From assembly GCF_001654495.1 (NCBI RefSeq), contig NZ_CP015849.1, positions 62,001 through 126,000 on the forward strand: DNA of 64,000 bases, in the 5' to 3' direction. The notes beneath the pieces were generated by a model that worked only from the letters and a program-made list of their open reading frames with translations, made no database searches and was not told where the DNA came from. This DNA comes from Streptomyces sp. SAT1. GTDB taxonomy: Bacteria > Actinomycetota > Actinomycetes > Streptomycetales > Streptomycetaceae. The position numbers were made by a program, and so were the translations under genes. Positions 17,004 through 26,275 of the stretch are shown here, piece by piece; within the stretch, counting starts at the first letter, position 1, and each line of letters opens with the position of its first letter.

Positions 17004-19400
17004 ATGGAACTGAGCAGACGCCAGACCCTCGCGCTCGCCTCGGCGGGCGCCGCCGCCGGACTCGTCGCCCGCGCGGGCGGTGCGAGCGCCGCCGCGGCAT
17101 CCGGCGACGACCCGTACGAGCCGCTGCTCGGACGCGCCGCGCAGCAGCTGACCGGCGGCGCCTTCGATCCGGCGGACCCGGACTTCGCCGCCGCGCTCAC
17201 CGCCCTGGACACCCAGGCCGCCGCCTGGTGGCGGCAGATCGACACCTCCGCGAACCGCACCGCGCTGTGGGCGGATCTGTCCCCGGCCTCCGATCCGGGT
17301 ATGTTCGGCCAGAGCTACCCGCGGCTGCGCACGATCGCGACCGCGTGGGCCACGCCCGGCACCTCGCTCACCGGGCAGGAGGCGGTGCGCGACGGGCTCC
17401 TGGACGCGCTCCGCTTCCTGCACACCGCCGGCTACGACGCCTCGCGCCGCGAGACCGGCAACTGGTGGTTCTGGGAGATCGGGGCGCCCCGCGCGCTGAT
17501 GGACGTCTGCGTCCTGCTGCGCGCCGAACTGCCCGCGCAGGACCGCGACGCCTATGTGGCGACGGTGGCCCGCTTCGTCCCCGACCCGGACCGCCGCACC
17601 AACTCCCCCACGCTCGCCGAGACGGGCGCCAACCGCACCGACAAGGCCGTCATCGTCGCGTTGCGCGGGCTGCTCGCGGGCGACCCCGCCGCGCTCGTCC
17701 TGGCCCGCGACGGCCTGTCGGATGTCCGGGACAAGGGGAAGAACAGCCTGTTCCAGTACGTCACCTCGGGCGACGGCTTCTACCGGGACGGCTCGTTCGT
17801 ACAGCACTCGGACGTCGCGTACACGGGCACGTACGGCAGTGTCCTGCTCGGTGGCGCCGGTCAGCTGATCGCGCTGCTCGCCGGCTCCGACTGGGCCGTC
17901 ACCGACCCGGCGGTCCAGGTGCTGTACGAGGCCGTGGAGCGGTCCTTCGAGCCGCTCCTGTTCGACGGCGTGATGATGGACGCGGTGCGTGGCCGCGCCG
18001 TCTCCCGCGAGCGCGCGCGGGACCATGCCGACGGGGCCGCCGCGGTCGCGCACATCCTCCAGCTCGCCGAGGGGGCACCGGACGCGTACGCGGACCGCTG
18101 GCGCGCCGCGGCCAAGGGCTGGATCCTGCGCAACACGAGGACGCCGTACCGGACGCTCGTCGGGATCCCGGACCTGGCCCGCGCGAAGGCCGTCCTCGGC
18201 GATCGGACCGTGCGGCCCGCCGACCGCCCCGACGGGCACTTCGTCTTCGCCGACATGGACCGGGTGGTGCACCGGCGCCGGTCGTGGGCGTGCGCGCTGT
18301 CGCTGTCGTCGCGGCGCATCGCCGCCTACGAGGCGGGCAACGGCGAGAACCTGCACGGCTGGTACACCGGCGACGGCATGACATACCTGTACGACGGCGA
18401 CGACACGGACGCCTTCGGTGACGCCTTCTGGCCCACCGTCGACCCGTACCGGCTGCCGGGGACGACGGTGGACACCCGGGTCCGGGCCGATCTCGGGACC
18501 GGCGGCGGGACCGGCACCTTCCGTCCGCGGAACGCGGTCGCGGGCGGGGCGGTGCTCGACGCCCGCTACGGTGCCGCCGCGATGGAGCTGATCGCGGACG
18601 GGTCGACGCTGCGGGCCAAGAAGGCGTGGTTCTTCCTGGACAACGCGGTCGTCGCCCTCGGCGCCGGGATCACGGCGAGCGACGGAAGGACCGTCGAGAC
18701 CGTCGTCGAGAACCGGAACCTGCATGCCCAGGGCGCGCCCCGGCTCGTCGTCGACGGGCGCCGGCAGTCCTCGCGGCAGGGGTGGTCGGCCGCGCTGGAC
18801 GACGCCCGCTGGGTCCATCTGGAGGGCACGGGCGGGTACGTCTTCCCCTCCGGCGGCCCGCTGCGCGCGCTGCGCGAGGAACGCACCGGGACGTGGAGCG
18901 CCCTCAACACCGGCGCGGACACCGCGGGCAGCACCACCCCGGTCACACGCCGCTACGCCACTCTCTGGTTCGACCACGGGCCCTCCCCCGTCTCCGCGTC
19001 CTACTCCTATGTCCTGCTGCCGCGCGCGACCGCCTCCGCGACCCTGGCCTGGTCCCTCTCCCGCCCGGCGCGCGTGCTCGCCAACGACGCCACCGTCCAG
19101 GCCGTCGCCGCACCCCGCCACGGCCTGCTCGCGGCGCACTTCTGGGCGGCGGGCTCGGTGGACGGGCTCGGCACCGACGGCCCCGGCACCGTCCTGGTGT
19201 GCCGCCGCGGCGAGGGCGTGACGGTGGCGGTGGCCGATCCGAGCCGTACGGTGACGGAGCTGACCGTACGGCTGCCCTTCGCCGTGCGCACGGTGGTCCA
19301 CGCCGACGACACCGTGTCCGTGGTGCCGGGCCGCCGCCCCGTGCTCACCGTCCGCGTGGGCGGCTCACGGGGTCATACACACACCGCGCGGCTCCGGTGA
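17004..19400 (+). CDS. Secreted polysaccharide lyase family 8 (hyaluronate/chondroitin/xanthan lyase type)
   Basis: The protein has 798 residues with the Tat signal MELSRRQTLALASAGAAAG. The alpha/alpha toroid part has NWWFWEIGAPRALMDV, then SPTLAETGANRTDK with the catalytic Asn. GDGFYRDGSFVQHSDVAYTG follows, carrying the catalytic His and Tyr of PL8. The C-terminal half is the beta-sandwich part. It should cleave an acidic polysaccharide by beta-elimination outside the cell, giving unsaturated uronides. The choice between hyaluronan, chondroitin and xanthan cannot be made from motifs. The oligosaccharide importer and the hydroxyacid dehydrogenase in the same region are plausible downstream steps. 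Confidence 0.9.
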   Translation: MELSRRQTLALASAGAAAGLVARAGGASAAAASGDDPYEPLLGRAAQQLTGGAFDPADPDFAAALTALDTQAAAWWRQIDTSANRTALWADLSPASDPGMFGQSYPRLRTIATAWATPGTSLTGQEAVRDGLLDALRFLHTAGYDASRRETGNWWFWEIGAPRALMDVCVLLRAELPAQDRDAYVATVARFVPDPDRRTNSPTLAETGANRTDKAVIVALRGLLAGDPAALVLARDGLSDVRDKGKNSLFQYVTSGDGFYRDGSFVQHSDVAYTGTYGSVLLGGAGQLIALLAGSDWAVTDPAVQVLYEAVERSFEPLLFDGVMMDAVRGRAVSRERARDHADGAAAVAHILQLAEGAPDAYADRWRAAAKGWILRNTRTPYRTLVGIPDLARAKAVLGDRTVRPADRPDGHFVFADMDRVVHRRRSWACALSLSSRRIAAYEAGNGENLHGWYTGDGMTYLYDGDDTDAFGDAFWPTVDPYRLPGTTVDTRVRADLGTGGGTGTFRPRNAVAGGAVLDARYGAAAMELIADGSTLRAKKAWFFLDNAVVALGAGITASDGRTVETVVENRNLHAQGAPRLVVDGRRQSSRQGWSAALDDARWVHLEGTGGYVFPSGGPLRALREERTGTWSALNTGADTAGSTTPVTRRYATLWFDHGPSPVSASYSYVLLPRATASATLAWSLSRPARVLANDATVQAVAAPRHGLLAAHFWAAGSVDGLGTDGPGTVLVCRRGEGVTVAVADPSRTVTELTVRLPFAVRTVVHADDTVSVVPGRRPVLTVRVGGSRGHTHTARLR

Positions 19401-19542
19401 GACCGGTCCGGCCGGACCTCGGCCCCCTCTGCCCCGCCGGCCCACGAGGCCCGGGGTGACGGGACCGGCCGGGCAGCCACCGGACCGCCGCCCCCGGTCA
19501 CCCGTATCGCACACCGTCCGACGAAGGAGCCAGCGAACCGCC

Positions 19543-21456
19543 ATGCCCGCCCCGCACTTCCCCCTCCCGCCCACCGACCGTGTCCGCTCGCCCCTGACCG
19601 GCTGGACGCGGGCGCACTGGGAGGCCCTGGCCGACCGGCAGCTCGCGGCCCTGCTGCCCTACGCCACTCCCGGTTTCGCGCAGTACCGGCTGCCGGGCCG
19701 GGCCAGTTGGTCAGGGGTCGTCTCGGACGGCCTCGAAGGGTTCGCTCGGACATTTCTGCTGGCCTCCTTCCGGATCGCGGGCGCGGGCGGCGAGGACGAC
19801 CGCGAGGGCACTGATCCCACGGCCGTCTCCCATCTCATCGAAAGGTACACGCGGGGTCTGACAACGGGCACGGACCGTGACAGCGACGAGGCCTGGCCCG
19901 TGCTCACCGACTGCTCCCAGCAGATGGTGGAGGCCGCCTCGGTCGCGCTCGCCCTGCACGAGACCCGTCCCTGGATCTGGGACCGGCTCGACTCCCGGGT
20001 GCAGGAGCGGGTCGTCGACTGGTTCTCCGGCTTCGTCGGCGCCCGGACCTGGGACAACAACTGGCGTCTCTTCCAGGTGGTGTCGGAGCAGTTCCTCGCC
20101 TCGGTCGGCGCGCCGTACAGCCAGGAGGACATCGACGCCGGGCTCGACCGGATCGAGGACTGGTACGTCGGCGACGGCTGGTACACGGACGGCGACGGCC
20201 GCAACTTCGACTACTACATCGGCTGGGCGATGCACCTGTACCCGCTCCTGTGGGCCCGCATGGCGGGACCGGACGGGGACGGCGGGCGCGGCGCCGTCTA
20301 CCGGGAGCGGCTGGCCCAGTTCCTCACCACCTACCCGCAGTTCTTCGGCGCGGACGGCGCGCCGGTGCACCAGGGCCGGTCCCTGACGTACCGCGTCGCG
20401 GCGACGGCGCCGGTCTGGCTGGGCGCGCTCGCCGACTGCACCCCGCTCGCCCCGGGCCTGACCCGGCGCCTCGCCTCGGGCGCGGCCCGGCACTTCGCCG
20501 AGCGGGGGGTGCCGGACGAGCGGGGGCTGCTGCCGCTGGGCTGGTACGGGACGTTCCTGCCCGCTACGCAGGCGTACTCGGGGCCAGCGTCGCCGTACTG
20601 GGCGAGCAAGGGGTTCCTCGGCCTGCTGCTGCCCGCCGACCATCCGGTGTGGACGGACCGTGAACTGCCGCTCCCCGTCGAGCAGTCCACGCAGTACACG
20701 GCTCTGCCCGCGCCGGGCTGGCTGCTGCACGGCACCCCGCACGACGGAGTCGTCCGCCTGGTCAACCACGGCAGCGACCACAACCCGCCGGACGGACCGG
20801 GGAGCGACGATCCCCACTACGCCAAGCTCGCCTATTCCACGGCCACCGCGCCGGAGTCGGCGCCGCACGCCTGGGCCCGCACGGTCGACAACCACATCGC
20901 GCTGCTCTCCGCCGACGGCATCCCCTCACGGCGCCGCCGCATCCTCCCGCTCGCCTGCGCGGGACGCCGGGCGTCGTCGCGTCACCTCACGCAACTCCCC
21001 GGTTCTGACGAGGAGTTCTCGATCGAGTCGACCAGTGTGCTGCACGGTCCGTGGGAGCTGCGCGTGCACCGGGTGCGGGCACCCGAGGGCGTGACGGTGC
21101 GCGAGGGAGGATACGCGGTCGCCGACGGTGCGCGTCCCCAGGTGGAGCGGGGGCCCGGCTGGGCGCTGGCCCGTACGGAGTCGGGGCTGACCAGCGCCGT
21201 GGCCGCGCTGTACGGCTGGGACGAGGACGCGGGCGTCGCGCGCGAGGCCGAGGCCAACGCCTGCGGTCCCCATTCGGCGACGCCGTACCTGCGCGCTGTG
21301 CGCCACCCGGGCGGGGAGAGCGTCCATGTGACCCTGGTGGTGCTGACCCGCGACGTCGTGCACCCCTGGGTCCTGCGCGAGTCGGTCCGGTGCGAGCGCG
21401 GGGACGACGGGCTGGTGACGGTCACGTTCCCGGACGGCGAGACGGTCACGGTCTGA
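19543..21456 (+). CDS. DUF2264 family protein
   Basis: The protein has 637 residues; I place the start at ATG 19543 behind GAAGGAG. The sequence matches the DUF2264 family found in bacterial polysaccharide-utilisation loci: LTGWTRAHWEALADRQL at the start, FDYYIGWAMHLYPLLWARM near residue 225 and TYRVAATAPVWLGAL. There is no signal peptide, so it is probably cytoplasmic. The family has an (alpha/alpha)-barrel look and is suspected to include glycosidases or lyases, but the role is not settled. The 142-base spacing after the PL8 gene allows co-transcription. Confidence 0.8.
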   Translation: MPAPHFPLPPTDRVRSPLTGWTRAHWEALADRQLAALLPYATPGFAQYRLPGRASWSGVVSDGLEGFARTFLLASFRIAGAGGEDDREGTDPTAVSHLIERYTRGLTTGTDRDSDEAWPVLTDCSQQMVEAASVALALHETRPWIWDRLDSRVQERVVDWFSGFVGARTWDNNWRLFQVVSEQFLASVGAPYSQEDIDAGLDRIEDWYVGDGWYTDGDGRNFDYYIGWAMHLYPLLWARMAGPDGDGGRGAVYRERLAQFLTTYPQFFGADGAPVHQGRSLTYRVAATAPVWLGALADCTPLAPGLTRRLASGAARHFAERGVPDERGLLPLGWYGTFLPATQAYSGPASPYWASKGFLGLLLPADHPVWTDRELPLPVEQSTQYTALPAPGWLLHGTPHDGVVRLVNHGSDHNPPDGPGSDDPHYAKLAYSTATAPESAPHAWARTVDNHIALLSADGIPSRRRRILPLACAGRRASSRHLTQLPGSDEEFSIESTSVLHGPWELRVHRVRAPEGVTVREGGYAVADGARPQVERGPGWALARTESGLTSAVAALYGWDEDAGVAREAEANACGPHSATPYLRAVRHPGGESVHVTLVVLTRDVVHPWVLRESVRCERGDDGLVTVTFPDGETVTV

Positions 21457-21514
21457 CGAGACGGTCACGGACTGAGGGGACGGTCACGGACTGACGAGAC
21501 GGTCACGGACTGGG
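21439..21514. repeat. Four 19-bp tandem repeats over the DUF2264 stop
   Basis: Four near-identical units of the form GAGACGGTCACGGACTGAC start at 21439, 21458, 21477 and 21496. The first contains the final codons and TGA of the DUF2264 gene. Each repeat carries a TGA, so the array supplies a run of stops. The gap to 21576 holds nothing else. Confidence 0.7.
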
Positions 21515-21576
21515 GGGACGGGACCGGCCGGTGCAGCAAGGGCAGTTGATGTCCGTGCGCGCGAACGCATCGGTGG

Positions 21577-22356
21577 CTACCGCGGCTCCGGGAGCCGGTA
21601 CACGGAGACATGGGACCGTGACTCGGCGGTGAACTCGGCTCCCGTCCAGTCCGCGTACCGGGCTTCCCGTTCGAGACCGGTCAGTTGGGCCATGAGGTCG
21701 AGTTCGGCCGGCCAGATGTAGCGGTGCGGGCTGCGGGCCAGCCGCGCCTGCCTGGTCTCGTCGAAGCGGAAGTGGTGCGAGACGACCCGCTGCCGCAGGG
21801 TGTCGTAGGTGTCCAGGCCGATGTAGCCGGGCTCGGACTGCCAGACGGTGGCGGCCTGGCCCGGGGGGAGCTTGCGCAGCTCGGGCACCCACAGTTCGAC
21901 CACGAACCGCCCGCCGGGTGCGAGGTGGCGGGCGGCGTTGCGGAAGCACTCGACCTGCTCGGCCTGGGTGAGCAGGTTGGAGATCGTGTTGTAGACGAGG
22001 TAGACGAGGGTGTGCTCCCCCGGTACGACGGTCGTCGCCATGTCACCGATGACCACCGGGATCGTCGCCTCGTCCGCCTTGGAGCGCAGCCGCTCCACCA
22101 TCGGCCGTGACAGTTCGATGCCGGTGACCGGGACTCCCCGCTCCGCGAGCGGAACGGCCACGCGGCCGGTGCCGACGGCGAACTCGACCGCCGTCCCGTC
22201 CCCCGCGAGCCGGGCCAGGAACTCGACGGCCGGTCCCAGGACCTCCGGCGCGAACATGCCCGAACCGGGTGTGTCGTAGCTCTGCGCGGTGTCCTCGTCC
22301 CAGATCTCCGACAGCTCTGCCTGCTCTGCCTGCTCTGCCTGCTCCATGCCTCCCAC
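21577..22356 (-). CDS. Class I SAM-dependent methyltransferase
   Basis: The protein has 259 residues, starting at GTG 22356 or, equally likely, ATG 22347; no ribosome site is well placed for either. SAM-binding motif I is AVEFAVGTGRVAVPLAERG (residues 55-73), and GIELSRPMVERLR binds the ribose. The C-terminal part is a small beta-sheet subdomain typical of small-molecule methyltransferases. Three AEQ repeats sit at the N-terminus, coded by a nine-base repeat. It is the last gene of the leftward siderophore-uptake operon, 49 bases after the reductase fusion, but its substrate cannot be inferred. Confidence 0.8.
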   Translation of the reverse strand: MGGMEQAEQAEQAELSEIWDEDTAQSYDTPGSGMFAPEVLGPAVEFLARLAGDGTAVEFAVGTGRVAVPLAERGVPVTGIELSRPMVERLRSKADEATIPVVIGDMATTVVPGEHTLVYLVYNTISNLLTQAEQVECFRNAARHLAPGGRFVVELWVPELRKLPPGQAATVWQSEPGYIGLDTYDTLRQRVVSHHFRFDETRQARLARSPHRYIWPAELDLMAQLTGLEREARYADWTGAEFTAESRSHVSVYRLPEPR

Positions 22357-22405
22357 GCTTGCCGCTGCCCTGCGCGGTGTCCAGCGAATATCAGCCGCCC
22401 CGGTG

Positions 22406-24250
22406 TCAGTCCCGCGCCGGGGTGATGACCCACAGGCGGTGGTCCCAGCCGATGTCCCGGCAGGTGCGCACCGTCAGACCCGCGCGCTCGGCGAGGCGGG
22501 CGACGTGTTCCGCGTCCCGGACGCCCGAGCCGAAGGCGCACTTGAGACGCAGATGGTGCACGACGGCGTCGATGTCGTCGGGGTCGGCCGGTGTCACCTG
22601 TTCCACCAGGACCAGTGTGCCGTCGGCGGCCAGTCCGGCACCGGCCTCGGTGAGGACCTGTACGGCGTCGTCGTCGGGCAGCCACTCCAGCTGCCGGCAC
22701 ATCAGCAGGGTCTCGGCGCCCTCGGGTACACCGGAGGCGCGCGGGACGAGTTCGACGCGCGGCAGCACATCGGTGTCGAGCAGTTCCTCACGCAGCACCC
22801 GCAGGGCGGAGGGCATGGCGACGATCCGGGCGCGCAGCCGGGGGAACGCCTTGGCGAGGGCGTTGACGACGGTGGCCGAACCGTGTCCGGTCGCGGTCAG
22901 CGCGGGCACCGAGGCCCAGTCGTGGGCGCCGACGACGCCGGGGGCGACCCAGCGGGCGTGGTCCTCGACGGCCGCGCGAGCGGTGCCGGCCAGGCGGGGA
23001 TCGTCGGTCATCGCGCCGGCCAGGGTCCGGCCGTCGTGGGTGCGGTAGCCGGCCTCGCCGGTGCGCAGGGTGTGCAGGAGTCCGCTGAAGGAGGCGTCGA
23101 GCGCGGCCTGGGCGCCGCCCAGGTGGTACTCGTAGGCGGAGTGGTCGTCGTCGACGAGTTCCTCGCCGACCGGGGCCAGCCGGTAGCCGCCCTCTCCGTC
23201 GTCGGCGAGGACGTCGAGGGAGGCGAGATAGGCGAGCAGCGCGGTGAGCGTGGCGGGGTCGGCGCCGGTGCGGGCGGCCAGTCGGCGGGGGTCGCGGACG
23301 CCGGAGGCGACGAGTTCGAAGACGCCGAGGGTGACCGCGGCGCGGATGGCGTAGCCGGGGGCGAGGTCGGTCAGTTCGTGCAGCCGCTCGTGGGCGTCGT
23401 CCTCCTCGTCCTCCTCGGCCGCCGGGGTTCCGGCTGCGGTGGGTTCGGTGCGCCGCCAGTAGCCGGTGATGTCCAGTTGCTCGCGCGGTACTTGACGTTC
23501 CGTCACCAGATGGCGACGGATGCCCTTGAGGGTGACGGCCTCGCCCGCCACCCAGGCGAAGACGGTGCCGGGCAGCCACTCGGTGTCCCGGACCGCCTGC
23601 TCCAGCAGGCCGGTGGTGCCGGCGGGGGCGCCGTCGCGGGAGAGCCAGACGATGTCGGCGTCGGCGCGGGTGGGCAGTTCCTGGCGGTGGCTGTCCTCGC
23701 CGATCTCGACGAAGACCTTGGCACGGGTGCCTTCGGGCATCTCCGCGAGCCAGCGGCCGATGGCGGGCAGCGCGGTCTCGTCGCCGGCGACGAGCAGCCA
23801 GTCGGCGCCCTCGGGATGGCTGTGGGACATCTTGGGTCCGGCGATCCAGGCGCTCTCGCCGGGCTTGACGCGTTCGGCCCAGCCGGAGGCGATGCCGCCC
23901 TCGTGCCGCACGAAGTCGAAGTCGATCTCTCCGGCGTCGGGGTCGAAGCGCACCGGTGTGTAGTCCTTGGAGACCGGGCGGCCGTCGGCGGGCCAGTCCA
24001 GGCTGCTGACGTTCTGCCGGGGCAGCACGAGGCGCCCGTGCTCGTCGGTGAAGAAGAACTTGACGTGGTCGTCGAAGCCCTCGGTGCGCAGTTCGGGCAG
24101 GGTGAGGCCGTCGCGGGTGAAGGCGCGGAGCTGTTCTCCGCCGAGGGTGAGGCGGCGCATTCCCGGGGTGATGTTCTCGGCGCGCAGCACGGTCAGTTCC
24201 CTGAGCACGATGGGGAATGTGGCGACCGAACGGGGGCTGCGGGTGGGCAT
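22406..24250 (-). CDS. Siderophore-interacting FAD reductase fused to an O-methyltransferase-like domain
   Basis: The protein has 614 residues from ATG 24250 (ribosome site AAGGAG). Residues 1-275 are a complete siderophore-interacting protein: ITPGMRRLTLGG, KDYTPVRFDP (flavin binding), SGWAERVKPGE and LLVAGDETALPAIGR (NAD(P)H binding). These enzymes reduce ferric siderophores in the cytoplasm. After an acidic linker (AAEEDEEDDAHE), residues 300-614 follow the layout of plant/bacterial O-methyltransferases: a winged-helix dimerisation part, then a Rossmann part. The SAM loop is degenerate (LTATGHGSATVV), and the usual catalytic His of HDW is absent (QLEWLPDDDAVQVL). The fusion is uninterrupted in one frame. 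The second half may bind ligand rather than methylate. Confidence 0.85.
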   Translation of the reverse strand: MPTRSPRSVATFPIVLRELTVLRAENITPGMRRLTLGGEQLRAFTRDGLTLPELRTEGFDDHVKFFFTDEHGRLVLPRQNVSSLDWPADGRPVSKDYTPVRFDPDAGEIDFDFVRHEGGIASGWAERVKPGESAWIAGPKMSHSHPEGADWLLVAGDETALPAIGRWLAEMPEGTRAKVFVEIGEDSHRQELPTRADADIVWLSRDGAPAGTTGLLEQAVRDTEWLPGTVFAWVAGEAVTLKGIRRHLVTERQVPREQLDITGYWRRTEPTAAGTPAAEEDEEDDAHERLHELTDLAPGYAIRAAVTLGVFELVASGVRDPRRLAARTGADPATLTALLAYLASLDVLADDGEGGYRLAPVGEELVDDDHSAYEYHLGGAQAALDASFSGLLHTLRTGEAGYRTHDGRTLAGAMTDDPRLAGTARAAVEDHARWVAPGVVGAHDWASVPALTATGHGSATVVNALAKAFPRLRARIVAMPSALRVLREELLDTDVLPRVELVPRASGVPEGAETLLMCRQLEWLPDDDAVQVLTEAGAGLAADGTLVLVEQVTPADPDDIDAVVHHLRLKCAFGSGVRDAEHVARLAERAGLTVRTCRDIGWDHRLWVITPARD

Positions 24251-24398
24251 GCGGGCTCCTTCGTACCACGGGCGTTCCCGTGGGGGCGGGGTGTGGTGCG
24301 GCCGGTGGCGCGGCACCCGTCGGCGGCCGGGTCCCGGGCGGGTCCGGCCACCGGTGCGGGTGCGGTCGGGCGGACGGCGGTGGCGGTTGGCGGGGGTG

Positions 24399-25445
24399 CT
24401 ACTTGCCGGCGACGGCGTCGGCCAGGATCGGCGTCAGCTTCTGGGCGACCCAGGGCGAGCTGAGCGCGTCGGGGTAGGCGACGGCGGAGGCGAGGGTGTT
24501 CTCGGAGGGTACGACGGCGTAGTGCTTGCCCTTGACCACCTTCAGGGACGCGAAGAGCTTGTTCTTCTCCAGTTCGGAGGCGGACACCAGTCCGTTGTCG
24601 CCGAACGGGTAGGTGATGAGCAGGACGTCGGCCTCCAGTTCGTCGAGGTTCTCCAGGCTGACGGCGTTCTTGTCGGCGCTGTACTTCTTGGCGTTGGGCG
24701 CCTTGGTCAGGCCGAGTCCCTCGAAGACGCCGGGGTCCTGGTCGGCGTAGGAGGCGTAGGTGATCTGCTCGGGGTGGACGACCGCGTAGGTGTACGTCTT
24801 GCCCTTGAACTCGGGGTGGGCCGCGGCCGCGTCGGTGAACGCCTTCTCGTTGGCGGCGATGATCTGTTCGGCCTTGTCGGTCATGCCGAGCGCCTTGGCG
24901 GCGATCTTCAGCCGGTCCTGCCAGGTGAGGGTGTCGGCGTCCTTCTTGTCGGCGTAGGTGACGACGGGGGCGATGGGCTTGAGCTTGGCGTAGTCGGTGT
25001 TCATCGCCCAGGTGTTGACGCCGAGGATGACGTCCGGGGCGGCTTCGGCGACGGCCTCGTAGTCGGTTCCGTCGGTGTCGTCGTACGTCTTGAGCTTGGA
25101 CTTGCCGAGCTTGTCGATGGCCTGCTGCTTGTACTCGGGGACGGGGCCGCCGTCCTCGGCGTCCGGGGTGATCACCGGGACGATGCCGAGGGCGAGGGCG
25201 ATGTCGGTGTCGCCGTCGGAGACGGTGGCGACCCGGACCGGCTTCTTGGCGACCTCGGTGGTGCCCCAGGCGTTGGTGAGCTTGACGGGGAACGCCGCGG
25301 AACCGGCCGCGGTGGCCGCGGGCTCGGAGCCGGTCTTGCCGTCCCCGGATCCCGAGCAGCCGGTGGCGAGGGCCAGGGCCGTGGCGACGGCGAGGAGGGT
25401 GCGTACGGCGCCGCGGCGGCCGGCCGCTCTGGTCAGGCGGTTCAC
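24399..25445 (-). CDS. Iron-siderophore ABC transporter substrate-binding lipoprotein
   Basis: The protein has 348 residues from GTG 25445, behind AGGAGAACAGAAC; its first bases overlap the ATPase stop (GTGA). The signal VRTLLAVATALALATGC carries a lipobox with the lipidated Cys. The mature part is a FepB/FhuD-like type III binding protein: VTDTxGTTEV-like opening (LTNAWGTTEVAKKPVRVATV), DVILGVNTWAMN, and PEQITYASYADQDPGVFEGLGL. It should capture the ferric siderophore outside the cell and deliver it to the FecCD permeases. Confidence 0.9.
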   Translation of the reverse strand: MNRLTRAAGRRGAVRTLLAVATALALATGCSGSGDGKTGSEPAATAAGSAAFPVKLTNAWGTTEVAKKPVRVATVSDGDTDIALALGIVPVITPDAEDGGPVPEYKQQAIDKLGKSKLKTYDDTDGTDYEAVAEAAPDVILGVNTWAMNTDYAKLKPIAPVVTYADKKDADTLTWQDRLKIAAKALGMTDKAEQIIAANEKAFTDAAAAHPEFKGKTYTYAVVHPEQITYASYADQDPGVFEGLGLTKAPNAKKYSADKNAVSLENLDELEADVLLITYPFGDNGLVSASELEKNKLFASLKVVKGKHYAVVPSENTLASAVAYPDALSSPWVAQKLTPILADAVAGK

Positions 25446-26275
25446 GTTCTGTTCTCCTGGATGAGGTGGCGGCTGCCCAGCGGGAAGATCTGGGGCCGGT
25501 CGGTGCGGGGGTGGGGCACGACGACGCAGTCCAGGCCGAAGACCTCGGCCACGGTGCGTTCGTCGAGCACATCTGCCGGCGGGCCCTGGCGCACGATGCG
25601 TCCGTCGCGCATGGCGACGATCGTGTGCGCGTACAGGGCCGCCTGGTTGAGGTCGTGGGAGACGAGGACGATGGTCTTGCCCGTGCGTTCGTTCAGGTCG
25701 GCCAGCAGGTCCATCACCTCGATCTGGTGCGCGATGTCCAGATAGGTGGTGGGCTCGTCGAGCAGCAGGGTCGGGGTGTCCTGGGCCAGGGCGAGGGCGA
25801 TCCACACGCGCTGACGCTGGCCGCCGGAGAGGGCGTCGACCGGGCGGTCGATCAGCTCGGCGGTGCCGGTGGCCGCCAGCGCCTCGGCGATCAGCAGGTC
25901 GTCGGCCTCGGTGCGGCGCTGCCCGAACCGGCGGTGCGGGTGGCGGCCCCGCCACACCAGGTCGCCGACGGTGATGGACTCGGGTGCGATCGGGGACTGC
26001 GGCAGGATGCCGAGCCGGCGGGCCACTTCCCGGGTGCGCAGGGAGTGGATGTCGGCGCCGTCGAGCAGCACCGAGCCCTGGCTGACGGGCAGCAGCCGGG
26101 CGACGGACTTCAACAGGGTGGACTTGCCGCAGGCGTTGGGGCCGACGAGGGCGGTGACGCGTCCGGTCTCGACGGTGAGCGACAGTTCCTCGATGACGGG
26201 GGCGTCGCCGTATCCGGCGGTGATGCCGCGCGCCTGGAGCGTGTGCGGCCCGGTGGTGAGGGGCTGTTCGTTCAC
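25442..26275 (-). CDS. Iron-siderophore ABC transporter ATPase (FecE/FepC type)
   Basis: The protein has 277 residues from GTG 26275, overlapping the permease stop by four bases. The Walker A motif is GPNACGKSTL, the signature LSGGQRQRVW and Walker B TLLLDEPTTYLD, followed by the switch His in VSHDLNQA. DEPTTYLDIAHQIEV is typical of FepC/FecE ATPases. It powers import by the two FecCD subunits encoded just upstream. Confidence 0.93.
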   Translation of the reverse strand: MNEQPLTTGPHTLQARGITAGYGDAPVIEELSLTVETGRVTALVGPNACGKSTLLKSVARLLPVSQGSVLLDGADIHSLRTREVARRLGILPQSPIAPESITVGDLVWRGRHPHRRFGQRRTEADDLLIAEALAATGTAELIDRPVDALSGGQRQRVWIALALAQDTPTLLLDEPTTYLDIAHQIEVMDLLADLNERTGKTIVLVSHDLNQAALYAHTIVAMRDGRIVRQGPPADVLDERTVAEVFGLDCVVVPHPRTDRPQIFPLGSRHLIQENRT

